From NCBI GenBank assembly GCA_028565635.1, contig JAOXYB010042638.1, forward strand, positions 1 through 12,765: a stretch of DNA of 12,765 bases, in the 5' to 3' direction. This document shows, piece after piece, positions 1-8,754 of the stretch (position 1 is its first letter; every line of letters begins with the position of its first letter). The notes under the pieces are model-generated. The model did not search any database. It was given only the letters and a program-made list of their open reading frames with translations, and had not been told where the DNA came from. Made by a program: the position numbers and the translations under genes. This DNA is from Phoronis ovalis. Lineage: Eukaryota > Phoronida > Phoronidae.

Positions 1-2236
1 TTTAAGAATAAATTGTTATTACAAGGAAGATGTTTCAATTAGCTTCATTCTAAAATTGCATCATACACTCATTTGCCCAAAGTAGTTCACAAACTGATGT
101 ACCCATTGAAAATTTTTGTTTTGAGTTGAGTACAACCTGTATGTAATTCAATATAAAATACAACCAAGTACAGTTACCTCTATTTGTACACATTAATAAG
201 ATGTGTATAAATAATACTGATGTTTTTGTAGCTAGGAATAAATGTTTCTTCAAGACAAATAATTATAAGATTTAGAGAACATGTATGGTATGGCACTCTG
301 CTAGCCTGAGATATGACGAAATAAAATTAAATTATATTTTCATTTTATTTGTCAGTTTTGCAATATTTTTTTCCTAATATATTATAGTCTATTATGAGAA
401 AGTATCAACTTCATTGAACTTTTATGAAGAAACAATTAATGTTGATAGAGAATGTCCAAGTTTGAGCCAATAAGATATTTATCAACACTGTTTTCACTAA
501 AGATCATAAACTATTTAAAACCATAAACAAAAAAAATATTTTTGTGTTTTTTAAAGTTAAACAAATATTTGTACTTGTGTGTTCTTTTGAAAGATTAGAA
601 ATATCAAACATGTACAACACAAAGGTGTTATTGTAACATAATACAAGTAATGACTAAAAAACAAACTTTTACTTGTATTTTGACTGTTCTGCTTATTTGC
701 ATTTGCCTTATTTATTACCCCTTAGTGGGAGTGCTCTTTACTCATTTTCCTGCTCAAAACACCATAACTCACCCTTATGATGTCTATAGATATGAGATTT
801 TAATACCCTGTGACCTTTGCACTTTTAATGGGCTTAGTCAGACCCAGACATCTCCATCCTCCATGCTGGAAGTTAGAACATACTTTATAACAAACTGGAA
901 ATATATGTTCAATATATTATGTACTGACAAAGTTTTACAAATTATTGAACTGACATTGTTAACTGGAGCTATGTGTCAATGGTTATTGGATGTATTTAAA
1001 GACTGAATTTGAGTTTTTTATGAAGAGGAAATTTGGTTGCACGTCTGATTTCCTGTGTTTTATATAACACTAGGAAATATGAACAACCTTAGTGTATTCT
1101 TTTGAATGTCTACCTTTATTGTTTCATGGAATTATGTTTGGGAATAAATTTGAAGATTACTTTCATTTCAAATTGTGAAGTTTAATACTGGAGTTTGATA
1201 GTGTGGCTGGCCTCTTGTGTGTTGGAATTAACCTCATGATAAAAATTGACTTAACTTTGATACCATATCTTTGTATGTGGTTTGTGTGTGAAAAAAATTG
1301 GAATACAGATGTAATTATTCAGTGCAGAAAGTTTTGACAGTTAAATAGAAAACTTGTACTGGTGTGATTTTACATAGTTTGACAGAATTCAGCAGATGGA
1401 TGTATAACACAAAATGTATGGATCATGTATCAACCTGTGGGACAATTTCTGTTTTGAAATATCTGACATTTGGTTGATTTATTGTGTGCCTTGAGATAAG
1501 CAGATATATCCCTAAATACCTATGGTTTATAAAAGCTCTTATACCTGGACTAAACGAGTTATGGGTAGTTTAACATATGCATTTATTTATTACTGGCTGT
1601 TTCTGGTTGTTATCCACAAGTTGACTTGTTGGCTATTTCATAAAAGTTAGTATCATCCGTTTCACTTTACATTTCCGTTCAATTAGAAATTATATTTCCC
1701 GTACTTAAAATGGTTGTTTTTCCAATTGAGAAACTTGTGTTTTTTAATATCATTAACCTCATTTTTTGTATAACTGCCCTGTTCGTACCAAAGCTACTAT
1801 AAAGGCTGTTGTAACTTTGTTGTTATTAAAACCTGTTTAAGTAGACAGGTAATTTGTTTGTACATGTGTGTGTTGCTACAGTTACTCTATAATGACTGTG
1901 TTCAACAAACACCAAAAGGTACAAACATGTGGAAATGTCATCTGGCTAGGTGCACCATAAGTTCCAGTATGTTGTTCTGCCAAATAAACTGAGTCATGTT
2001 TTCCAGCCTGTTTTCAGATTTCATCCTTTGGACAGAAAAACTTTTTGATAGAATTATGGAGCTTTGCAGGGTTTTTTTTGTTGCAAACTTTCCTGCAGCT
2101 GTACTGAATTTTCCTTGTAAAAATACAGTCAGTCTCAAAACATCAAAGATCACACAGCATGTTTGCAAAAATATGCTGGTAAATAAATGTTAACTTTTGT
2201 ACTTAACAGTCTAAAAATATCTGTTGCATTTTACAG
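1..2236. other. Non-coding stretch upstream of the first visible RASSF exon (probable intron)
   Basis: I see no recognisable exon here. The first visible RASSF exon starts in the middle of a C1 zinc finger, so an upstream exon with the His, the first CxxC and the next Cys must exist. I could not find that pattern in either orientation, so it probably lies before position 1 and this stretch is probably intron. The longest open frame is 650-1006 (+, 118 codons), with a hydrophobic N-terminus that I do not recognise (see findings). A poly(A)-like AATAAA follows it at 1143. The open frames at 1996-2193 (+) and 1938-2168 (-) overlap each other and show no family signature. An alternative promoter or first exon could be hidden here, but nothing in the sequence marks one. 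Confidence 0.55.
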
Positions 2237-2388
2237 ACTGTGGTTATACATGCCATCAAAAATGTCAGAAATCAGTAACGTTAGATTGTTCAGGTGGTGC
2301 TGTTAGCCGACAACCAGAGACCGAAGAGACAGCATTACACGACCCACCAAATGTTGGAGAACAGATCACGAGCTCACAAAATGATACG
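2237..2388 (+). CDS. RASSF1: RASSF exon a: second half of C1 zinc finger plus linker
   Basis: The acceptor is ttttacag ending at 2236. The exon starts with the last two bases of a codon (xAC, phase 1). The residues then read C-GYTC-H-QK-C-QKSVTLD-C, which matches the C-x4-H-x2-C-x7-C tail of the C1 consensus. The preceding CxxC partner must be in the upstream exon, so the intron splits that zinc-ligand pair. The acidic, Ser/Thr-rich tail runs to NDT. The donor is GTGGGT at 2389, chosen over GTAAAC at 2393 because only 2389 keeps phase 0 with the next exon. Confidence 0.9.
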
Positions 2389-5300
2389 GTGGGTAAACTA
2401 GTAATAGCATCATCCAAGTGTAGTATACAATGAGTGGTATAAACCCGGGGGTACTTCACAAAATGTTTGGTAGAGGTATGCAGCACAGGCTTAAAAACCC
2501 GATCCTCTCAACTATTTTTCTCCGGTTTGCTTAATTTTTTTTGCTAAAGAACCTGATTGCTAATTTGTAATGGAAAACCGATTTATTTTAGTCAAAAACC
2601 GGATCAACTCAGTTTGCTTATGTTTTGTTTTCCTTTACAGTGTGAGACAGATTCAGGTTACAGTGGGTCAGGTGGTAAAGGGGAAAGAACGCTTACGCGG
2701 GAAGATCTTCAAAGAAGTATTTGGCAATTTAATAAAACGTTTCCTCATTTGGTCATGACAATGGTGAGTGAGGTTGAAAATAAATATATAATGTCTTGTG
2801 AACTGGTGACGGCAAGCACCCAGTTGTGTTAGCAAGAACATTCGTCCATCATCTGTCGCCTTGTGTTCTGTAGTAGTAGTAATGATTGCTGTCATTTGTG
2901 ATAAACATTTTCAATTTTTTTTCTGTATTGTGGGAATTTCATGGGTCCATGTTACTATTATAGGAAAACAGGTGAGATAAAGGAATTCAAGTTACTTTAT
3001 TTTGCATTGCTAATCATTTAGCTACGCAGTTGCTGTCTGAGGAGGGTCTTCATGATGTAATGTGTGAGATACTATGTAACATGCTGGAACCTTTTATTTT
3101 AGAGGGTTTTTTCGCTAGGTACGATATGCCATAAACTGTAAAGGTATATTCTGTAGAAGATAATTCAGGTGGTCTAAGCCTAAGTGGGTCTGTATTTTTC
3201 TAAAATCTAGGAAATCGTGTTTGTTTCAGGCAATTAAATTAAGGGTGTATTATTTGCTAATTTCTGTATAATTACTATGTAAACTGTAATTAACACTGAT
3301 CTAGTGAGAATCTTCAAAATATTTCATTATATACTGTGTGTTGGTATATAAAGTTCAAATGATGTAGTATGCAGTCAAGTTATATTTAAAGTTATATTTA
3401 AATAGGCCCTTGTGCAACTATGAGATATATCTGAAGTTTACCTTAAAACCATGATGTCTACTAGCTTTATGTAAAGTAATACAAGAACTCAGGTGTTATT
3501 TTAAGCACAGGTATTTGCATATAGCTCAAGATATTACTGGCATTTAAAGTCATCATACTAGGTAGTTAGTTTCTTTAAACAGATGCGTTTCCTGGGTATA
3601 TCTGCGTCATATTCTTAGGTGTTTGTAAGCCAGCTGTTTCCTAGTCATGCTTTAAAACTTGCCAACATATTTGAGACCACTGCAACAGTTTCATTAAAAT
3701 AATGAACAGGGAATGTTTTTTTGAAACGATGAATTGCCCTTAGTACAACTATCTATTTGAAAGAAAACCATTTCATGTGACAGTAAAGAGCGGTTTGTTT
3801 TTCTGTAATGGTGTTTATAACCAAATAGGGCCCATAACTCAAAAAGTTGTCCAGAAAATATACTTGCATAGATATGTAATGACTTGCATATAATGTGTTG
3901 TTAGATGGTAAAAAATGCCTGTGGAATTAATAAATCTGTAGAGCAAATTTAAGGAACTCTTTTTCAGAAACTTCGCCGGTAGTTAATTTATGGGATACAT
4001 ATGATCCCAGGATTAGAAGTAGGTAACAATTACATGCCACTACTGTCTTTGAATATGAAGTTGAAGATAGTAGTGGCAGTGACCCTCCAAACTTACGACA
4101 AATTATGTTAGACACCCATTATTTGCTCATGAATTTTTAATCATTTTGATAATTTTTTTCAGCCCGACGAGACAAACACATTCCTGGGTTTTATACACGT
4201 TAATATGAATTTATCGCGACCAATCAACATGAGGGTTAGTCCTCGACCGCCGTCAATTTATGAAGTGCTAAAGCATGAAGTCGACGACAATGAAGACTTT
4301 AAAACGAAGATTTTATCTTTCTATTTGCCCAGAGATACAGTAAAGGCTTTACATTTAAAAAGGTAACATATGCACTCCTTTAGTACACTGTTTCGTTTCT
4401 AGCTTTTCAGGATTTTCTGTCATACCATGCCAGACAGACACAAACCTTCAACCTAAAAGGTACTAATAACAGTCAGGTTGAAATTTAGTGTTAATATGTT
4501 GTATTTTATGTTGCTATTAGGGTGCTAGATATGATGCAAAAGGGTATACCCAAAATTGAATATATTCTTATCTGAAATAGAATTTTGATGTAAACCTGGC
4601 AGAGAACCCTTCAAAACTAAGCAGCATTTTGTGTTTTTGTTTGAAGTTATATTTTGCTCCAGTTGAAGAGGAGTGGAACTTTTAAAATGTTTTTAGCTTC
4701 AGATAACTTTCAATTTCAATTTTTTTTTATTTTTCAGTTCAACCACAGCGCAAGAAGTCATAGAAACATTACTTAATAAATTCAAGATTACAGATAATCC
4801 AAGAAAGTTTGCTTTATACGAACAAACATTGGAAAACAATTCTGAAAGTGAGTATTCTTTTGGTTTATAGGTGGGGTACAGGAGTTTCATCTAACCCCCT
4901 CACCGCTGAAAAACTAATGCTAAGAAGAAAACTTACAACAAAAAGCTTAGAGAAGCAAAACATGATGTAATTTCATAAAAAGCAAGCCCCTCTAACCTAA
5001 AATCCTTGAACTGCCCCCGTTTCAGGTCAAAACAAAGACTGCTTTATTCTTATTATAAACTTTGTATTTTTAGTACGATTACGCAAGATCTTGGACAGCG
5101 AACATCCACTGGTATTGTGTTTACAGTGGGGTGATGATATTACGGGGAAGAAACGATTTGTAATGCAAGAAAATGAAACTGGTGAAATAATGGTAAGACT
5201 ATGACAAATGTGTCAACAAATTTCCTTTGAATATATTTCTTTATCAGTTTCATTTTGAGAAAAAAAATTACTTTGATACATTAACAGTATATTATGTCAT

Positions 5301-5938
5301 AATTCAATAACAGTTACTGTAGCTAACACGATTTCAAATATACATATATAAAACATAATGTGGCAGCCTATCATCAGGATTATTCACAAGTTTGGAGAAG
5401 TGCTTCTCTAGTTAAACCCTTTGTCTATATACTATGGTATAGTTTGAATCATTCAAAACATTGCAGTTGTTATGTGGTACGTGGTTTCACATAACGACTG
5501 TGATTATTGGGCACATGGTAGTTATATTTCCTTATTGTTACTGACAAGTTTCTTTACAACAAAATTCGTGTTGCTGCATGAATTCTGTGCATTGTGTCAC
5601 AAAAGGTGGAATATTTGTATGGGACATGACAAATGTTGTATGTTTGATAATGCAGCTGCTTTTGAATAATAAAAATATTGTTGATTACTACTGTTGCAAA
5701 TGGTATTAGCTCTAGCTAGGCATATGAAGTGTTAAATTATCAGTTATCTGTAATGTGTTCTGTATTTTTCCAGTGGGAGGCATTCAGTATACCAGAATTA
5801 CAAAACTTCTTAAAGATTTTGGATCTTGAACAAATGGAAGCAATCAAGGAAATCAAAAATAAATATGTGGTACAAAGACGACACATGCAGGAACTGATGG
5901 GCAATTTTAAAGAGGCTAAAAGTAAAGAAAGGACTTAA
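2237..5938 (+). CDS. RASSF1: Ras association domain family protein, RASSF1/3/5 class; 5'-truncated by the window, six exons visible
   Basis: This is a Ras-effector scaffold. In the family, the RA domain binds Ras-like GTPases and the SARAH helix pairs with MST1/2 (Hippo) kinases at the cytoskeleton and in cytosol. Exons, with phases that join cleanly: 2237-2388, 2641-2763, 4163-4362, 4738-4847, 5074-5192 and 5774-5938 (TAA at 5936). The introns are phases 0, 0, 2, 1 and 0. The joined frame is 289 residues. In order it shows the last four C1 zinc ligands (DC-GYTCHQKC then LDC); a polar linker with DSGYSGS; a helix, LTREDLQRSIWQFNKT, matching the human LSQAEIEQKIKEYN region; the RA domain, with FLGFIHVNMNLSRP, FYLPRDTVKALH and NPRKFALYE; and SARAH, starting WEAFSIPELQNFLKIL. 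Human RASSF1A is 340 residues, so roughly the N-terminal 50-100 are missing here. I chose RASSF1 over RASSF3/5 mainly because TUSC2 is next door. The family call is firm and the paralogue call is moderate, since an invertebrate gene may be co-orthologous to all three. Confidence 0.94.
2443..2510. repeat. Possible decayed fragment of a GGGGGTAC/AGGTATG dispersed repeat
   Basis: In the intron between exons a and b, CCCGGGGGTACTTCAC is followed by AGGTATGCAGCACAGG and a run of A with CCCGATCC. This word order (GGGGGTACTTC, then AGGTATG, then GCAC) resembles a repeat I recall from several marine invertebrate genomes. The name and identity are from memory. It may be related to the ATACCCT repeat at 11250-11415 in the opposite orientation. 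Confidence 0.25.
2641..2763 (+). CDS. RASSF1: RASSF exon b: degron-like linker and pre-RA helix
   Basis: The acceptor is cctttacag with a pyrimidine tract, and the donor is GTGAGT at 2764, phase 0 at both ends, giving 41 codons. It opens CETDSGYSGSGGKG and then gives the amphipathic segment LTREDLQRSIWQFNKTFPH. The SGYS core resembles the SSGYCS stretch near the N-terminus of human RASSF1C. The frame stays open 84 bases into the preceding intron, with an in-frame ATG at 2620 (see findings). Confidence 0.93.
3379..3402. repeat. 12-bp perfect tandem duplication
   Basis: GTTATATTTAAA occurs twice without a spacer in the RASSF intron. It looks like a simple slippage product with no evident function. 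Confidence 0.85.
4035..4078. repeat. Intronic hairpin (15-bp stem, 14-nt loop)
   Basis: TGCCACTACTGTCTT (4035-4049) pairs with AAGATAGTAGTGGCA (4064-4078), with one G-T wobble. A few more pairs are possible outside, across a one-base bulge (CA at 4032-4033 with GT at 4079-4080). The stem is short for a typical animal pre-miRNA. Confidence 0.7.
4163..4362 (+). CDS. RASSF1: RASSF exon c: first half of RA domain
   Basis: A strong pyrimidine tract and cag precede CCC at 4163. The donor is AG|GTAACA at 4363 (phase 2). It encodes TNTFLGFIHVNMNLSRPINM, the first beta strands of the RA ubiquitin-like fold, then a variable loop and FYLPRDTVKALHLK, the conserved strand-helix that follows. The family's FYLP motif is intact. 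The exon is visibly richer in CpG than the introns on either side. Confidence 0.94.
4363..4737 (+). other. RASSF1: RASSF intron between exons c and d
   Basis: A 375-base intron with a donor GTAACA and a long T-rich acceptor tract (4721-4735). No repeat, RNA gene or coding signal was seen. Confidence 0.85.
4738..4847 (+). CDS. RASSF1: RASSF exon d: central RA domain
   Basis: The acceptor is tttttcag ending at 4737. The first base completes AGT (Ser) with the AG of the previous exon. The donor is GTGAGT at 4848 (phase 1). It encodes STTAQEVIETLLNKFKITDN then PRKFALYEQTLENNSE. The EVIETLL-KF-DNPRKFALYE string is the most diagnostic part of the RA domain in RASSF1/3/5 proteins. Confidence 0.95.
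5074..5192 (+). CDS. RASSF1: RASSF exon e: end of RA domain
   Basis: The acceptor is tatttttag and the donor is GTAAGA at 5193 (phase 0). It encodes RLRKILDSEHPLVLCLQWGD, then GKKRFVMQENETGEIM. These match the LRKLLDDE-PL and FVLKEN-SGEV positions of human RASSF1, including the terminal GE-hydrophobic just before the SARAH exon. Confidence 0.94.
5193..5773 (+). other. RASSF1: RASSF intron between exons e and f
   Basis: A 581-base AT-rich intron. It contains a 65-codon open frame (5472-5669, +) with many Cys and aromatic residues, no splice context and no family match, so I treat it as chance. Nothing else is supported. Confidence 0.8.
5774..5938 (+). CDS. RASSF1: RASSF exon f: SARAH domain and stop codon
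   Basis: The acceptor is tttttccag ending at 5773. It encodes 54 residues, WEAFSIPELQNFLKILDLEQ onward, then stop TAA at 5936. The PEL-NFL-IL segment followed by a charged heptad helix (MEAIKEIKNKY, then RRHMQELM) is the SARAH coiled coil. In this family it forms the heterodimer with MST1/2. The tail KEAKSKERT is basic and slightly longer than the human C-terminus. An antisense open frame over this exon (5810-6130) is a shadow. Confidence 0.95.
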   Translation, partial: WEAFSIPELQNFLKILDLEQMEAIKEIKNKYVVQRRHMQELMGNFKEAKSKERT

Positions 5939-6462
5939 TATTGAAGGGTATGCTGTGATGTACAGACAAGCCGTAGAAAATTGTTGGCCATTTATATATT
6001 TTGTTCGCAAAGATTGAGAGTTTATATAATGTTTATTTATACGTAATGGGTAGTGTAACTTTAAAAAGCCATGTCTATTTAAACTGTTTAGTCCATAGGA
6101 TACTAATAAATATATGGTGACATCATCCATGGGAGGTCTCAGGATTTAAGGTTGGGATATGGATTCTGATTTTATGGCAGCGATGTTAAAAAATGTAAAC
6201 ACCCAACAGACTAAACTGAGAATGTAAACTGTCAGGAGACAGTTAAATGTGCCAAATTAGCAACTCATCATTTTGAAAAATTATTTGAAAAATATTTCGA
6301 CTTTCGCATTCAAAATGATCCGAGTAAATTTGCATAATGAAGATAATAAGGTGTTGCTATTTTATACTGATTTGGTAATTATGGCGTTCTGTGTATATAG
6401 ATCTGAAGATTCACTGTGCTGAGGGTTTTCCTGTCAGATCAGTTACCCTTGTCTGAGATTAA

Positions 6463-6572
6463 TTTCTCTTACAACCAACCAGTAAGAGATGTTGACCATT
6501 TAAAGCCCGAAGCTTTATAGGTATAGGTATCCGGGCTATTAAAGGTCAACACCTGTGATTGGAAGAGATTCT
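6463..6572. repeat. Foldback (imperfect inverted repeat) in the RASSF 3' UTR region
   Basis: The inner arms are 6491-6509 (GTTGACCATTTAAAGCCCG) and 6532-6550 (CGGGCTATTAAAGGTCAAC). They pair at 17 positions with two one-base bulges, around a 22-base loop. Outer arms continue with TCTCTT-CAA at 6465 and its complement near 6563-6571. A private 7-bp hairpin (CTCTTAC 6466-6472 with GTAAGAG 6482-6488) sits in the left arm. Confidence 0.7.
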
Positions 6573-7002
6573 CTATCTCCTATGTAAGTGAAAAGGCAGA
6601 TGAAGACATTAGTGATCATGTTTAATGTGGTAAACATTTGAAACTGTGTTTACTAGGATTATTTTAGGGGTAACTTTCTGGTGTTATCTGTATTGGTGAG
6701 GTTAAAAATAAGTAAATAACGAAAGGGGAAAAAAAATCATAAACGTTTCATATTAGGTTTGTGAACTGCTAGTTGTGCAATGTTCTTGTTTTACACAGTT
6801 TCAATATAGCAGTGTTTGTAGTGTTTCCAATGTCATTTCTTCAGGTATAAATGCTGCTACTAAAAGCATCATGTGAGAATTCAAAGCTAGATATATTTTC
6901 TGGCCTCAATATGCTGTTAATATATCATTGTATTAATATTTTCTAAGATTAATATATTGTAATTAAGAAAAAGAAAACTGCGTAATGTTTCTTTCCAACC
7001 TT

Positions 7003-7008
7003 AATAAA
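7003..7008 (+). promoter_or_regulatory. Candidate poly(A) signal for RASSF (AATAAA)
   Basis: A canonical hexamer in TTAATAAAGAACC about 1.07 kb after the stop codon, followed by TTGCTTGT. It is one of three plausible hexamers; the others are at 6105-6110 and 7512-7517. The choice is a guess. Confidence 0.35.
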
Positions 7009-7232
7009 GAACCTTGCTTGTAAACCTAGAAAAAACTACGTGCCTAGGTTCTAGGTGAATCCTGAGGACATTTGTGTGACCTTTCAATAGCCAGTCGGTG
7101 CAACACCTCGAACTAGTAGGCTATGACATAAACCCATCCACAGCATGCAACTTCTGTGTCTAGAAAATCATGGTCTTTCCACAGATGAAGTGTTACCATG
7201 ATGGTTAGACGTATTGCTAACTCCACAGTGTA

Positions 7233-7314
7233 TTGCGACTATGCATCAGAACTACCCATTTCTGTAGTTGTGATTCAGTTCTGCGACACCACTTTTGAAA
7301 TGCATAGTATGCAA
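7233..7314. repeat. Nested hairpin structure
   Basis: ACTATGCAT (7238-7246) pairs perfectly with ATGCATAGT (7300-7308), and TTGC (7233-7236) with GCAA (7311-7314). Immediately inside on the left, CAGAACT (7247-7253) pairs with AGTTCTG (7277-7283). An alternative inner pairing is AACTAC (7250-7255) with GTAGTT (7264-7269). It is not a tRNA and I do not recognise it as a known RNA. Confidence 0.5.
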
Positions 7315-7511
7315 TTGTTGTAGAGTTTGCAATATGTCTAGGCAGCGTGGGAACACAACTAAACAACGCTTGCCAAACATCGGGGAACAGTGGTGAATAT
7401 AGCTAGTAGTATATATTAATACACATATTTTCTTCTTTTTTTGGGGGGGGGCATGGCAATTTAATTTTGGATGTTTTGTAATGTCAACATGTTGTATTTT
7501 CTGACTAAAGC

Positions 7512-7517
7512 AATAAA
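7512..7517 (+). promoter_or_regulatory. Alternative poly(A) signal for RASSF (AATAAA)
   Basis: A canonical hexamer in GCAATAAAATTCC, followed about 20 bases later by a T-rich run (7534-7545) that could act as a downstream element. It would give a 3' UTR of about 1.6 kb. Confidence 0.35.
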
Positions 7518-7849
7518 ATTCCAGAGATCATTAAGTTTTTTTTTTAAATCGGAATTTAAATTCAGGCCTATTTGCCACAGGAATAATGCGATTCATGGGT
7601 TGATTTTGTTCTAATGCTAGTCTCAAATCAGTATGGACAAGACTGCACGAAAAATTAACTGGTAGTGTATGAAAGAGTGTACACTCACATTATGAAGAGA
7701 TAATAGTTCCGGGAATGTTGCTGTATTTGATATGTGCATGAACGTTACAACATTTTTCTACCGAGTTGGATGGGGAGTCGGATCGTGTACTCGGGCCAGA
7801 CGTAGACCCAGTGCAATATCTGCATTGTACTATCATTTCAAACTTCTTG

Positions 7850-7982
7850 TTCATGGACTTGCATCATCAGTTATAAATTAATGATATAGGTCACTAAATT
7901 TAATCATAGGAAAAATATTAATTTCATGTTACAATGTACTGAATAAGTTAATAACAACATCAAATTTAGTCAAGTCCATGAA
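7850..7982. repeat. Foldback with a 31-nt insertion in one arm
   Basis: The right arm, 7962-7982, is continuous. Its complement on the left is split into TTCATGGACTTG (7850-7861) and ACTAAATTT (7893-7901), all 21 positions matching. The 31 bases between them (7862-7892) are present only on the left and carry a small ATCAT/ATGAT hairpin of their own. The loop is 60 bases. Confidence 0.7.
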
Positions 7983-8754
7983 GATAAGACAGCATTATAA
8001 CAAACCAACCATTAACAAAATCCATCTCTGTTATTAGGGTTATTTCAAAATACTTCATTATATACACAGATGCAATGGTCCCAACCGTTTATCTCTGCAT
8101 GAATGACTTACATGACACACAAAATATGATTTGTATATGAAGCTTTGAATGTGTTGCAACTCTTTCTCAAATAAATGCATACTTTCTAAATTGATAGCAA
8201 ACATTTAAAATATTTAAGGTAAAATTCAAGCAAAATCTGCACAATTAACATGTTTTATAAGGACCATCTTAGGAAAAGTCCAATACTTAGACATGAAGCT
8301 CCATGCTAACCCCAAGAATCCACAATGTTTTCAACGTTTGCCAGATTATTAGTGGCACGCAGGTCATATATTGAACTTTAGGTTTTCCAAAATATTTATT
8401 TGTACATATTCCGACAAACAAAATTTCTTTTTTTTATGTGTGATCACACATTTGCGTGTGATGTGTTAACCTGCCAAGATAATTGATTAAGATCATTGAG
8501 ATGGATACATAACAAAACTAAGTGTAAGACACTATTTTCAGACACAATTAGCTCTACCTGGTGAGCAACACAAGTAGTTATCCAGTCTCTTATTTCAGTA
8601 TAAATGGTATATACAAAGAGAAAATGAGAGCAGTGGTTTGGGACTGATATTCATATTCAAAATTCTTCAGCAAATTTTTTTGCTAATATGATAGGTTTTA
8701 TTTAATGATAATTCAAGTTTATGTTTATAAGTAACTGGTCATGAATCCCAAATG

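Larger units (their letters stand above)
2764..4162 (+). other. RASSF1: RASSF intron between exons b and c (1.4 kb)
   Basis: This is the largest intron in the visible gene. No coding signature was seen. It holds a perfect 12-bp tandem pair (GTTATATTTAAA twice, 3379-3402) and a 15-bp-stem hairpin at 4035-4078. The minus-strand open frame at 3927-4115 runs through that hairpin and has no family resemblance. Confidence 0.75.
5939..7535 (+). other. RASSF1: Probable RASSF 3' UTR and downstream flank
   Basis: The region follows the TAA stop with no further coding signal. AATAAA hexamers occur at 6105, 7003 and 7512, so the transcript could end early (about 6.1 kb) or late (7.0 or 7.5 kb). It contains several hairpins: a perfect AACTGTC-AGGA-GACAGTT at 6227-6244, the foldback at 6463-6572, and the nested structure at 7233-7314. 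It also has a Pumilio-type TGTATATA at 6392-6399. The true end cannot be fixed from sequence alone. Confidence 0.5.

Noticed and set aside
1938-2193. Overlapping open frames on both strands just before the first visible exon
   Set aside because: They overlap each other, show no domain signature, and do not supply the missing C1 half.
2224-2433. Reading the first RASSF exon as running to the TGA at 2431
   Set aside because: The residues after NDT (VGKLVIASSK) match nothing in the family, and the GTGGGT donor at 2389 joins in phase to the next exon.
5472-5669. 65-codon plus-strand frame in the last RASSF intron
   Set aside because: Intronic, with no plausible splice joints that keep the RA-SARAH frame and no family resemblance.
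5810-6130. 106-codon minus-strand frame
   Set aside because: Antisense shadow of the SARAH exon and its 3' UTR.
7085-7135. tRNA-like or SINE-like segment (CCTCGAAC with flanking stems)
   Set aside because: The box B match is poor, there is no convincing box A and no cloverleaf can be drawn.
7435-7452. T-run followed by nine G
   Set aside because: A simple homopolymer junction, prone to slippage or sequencing error; no function supported.
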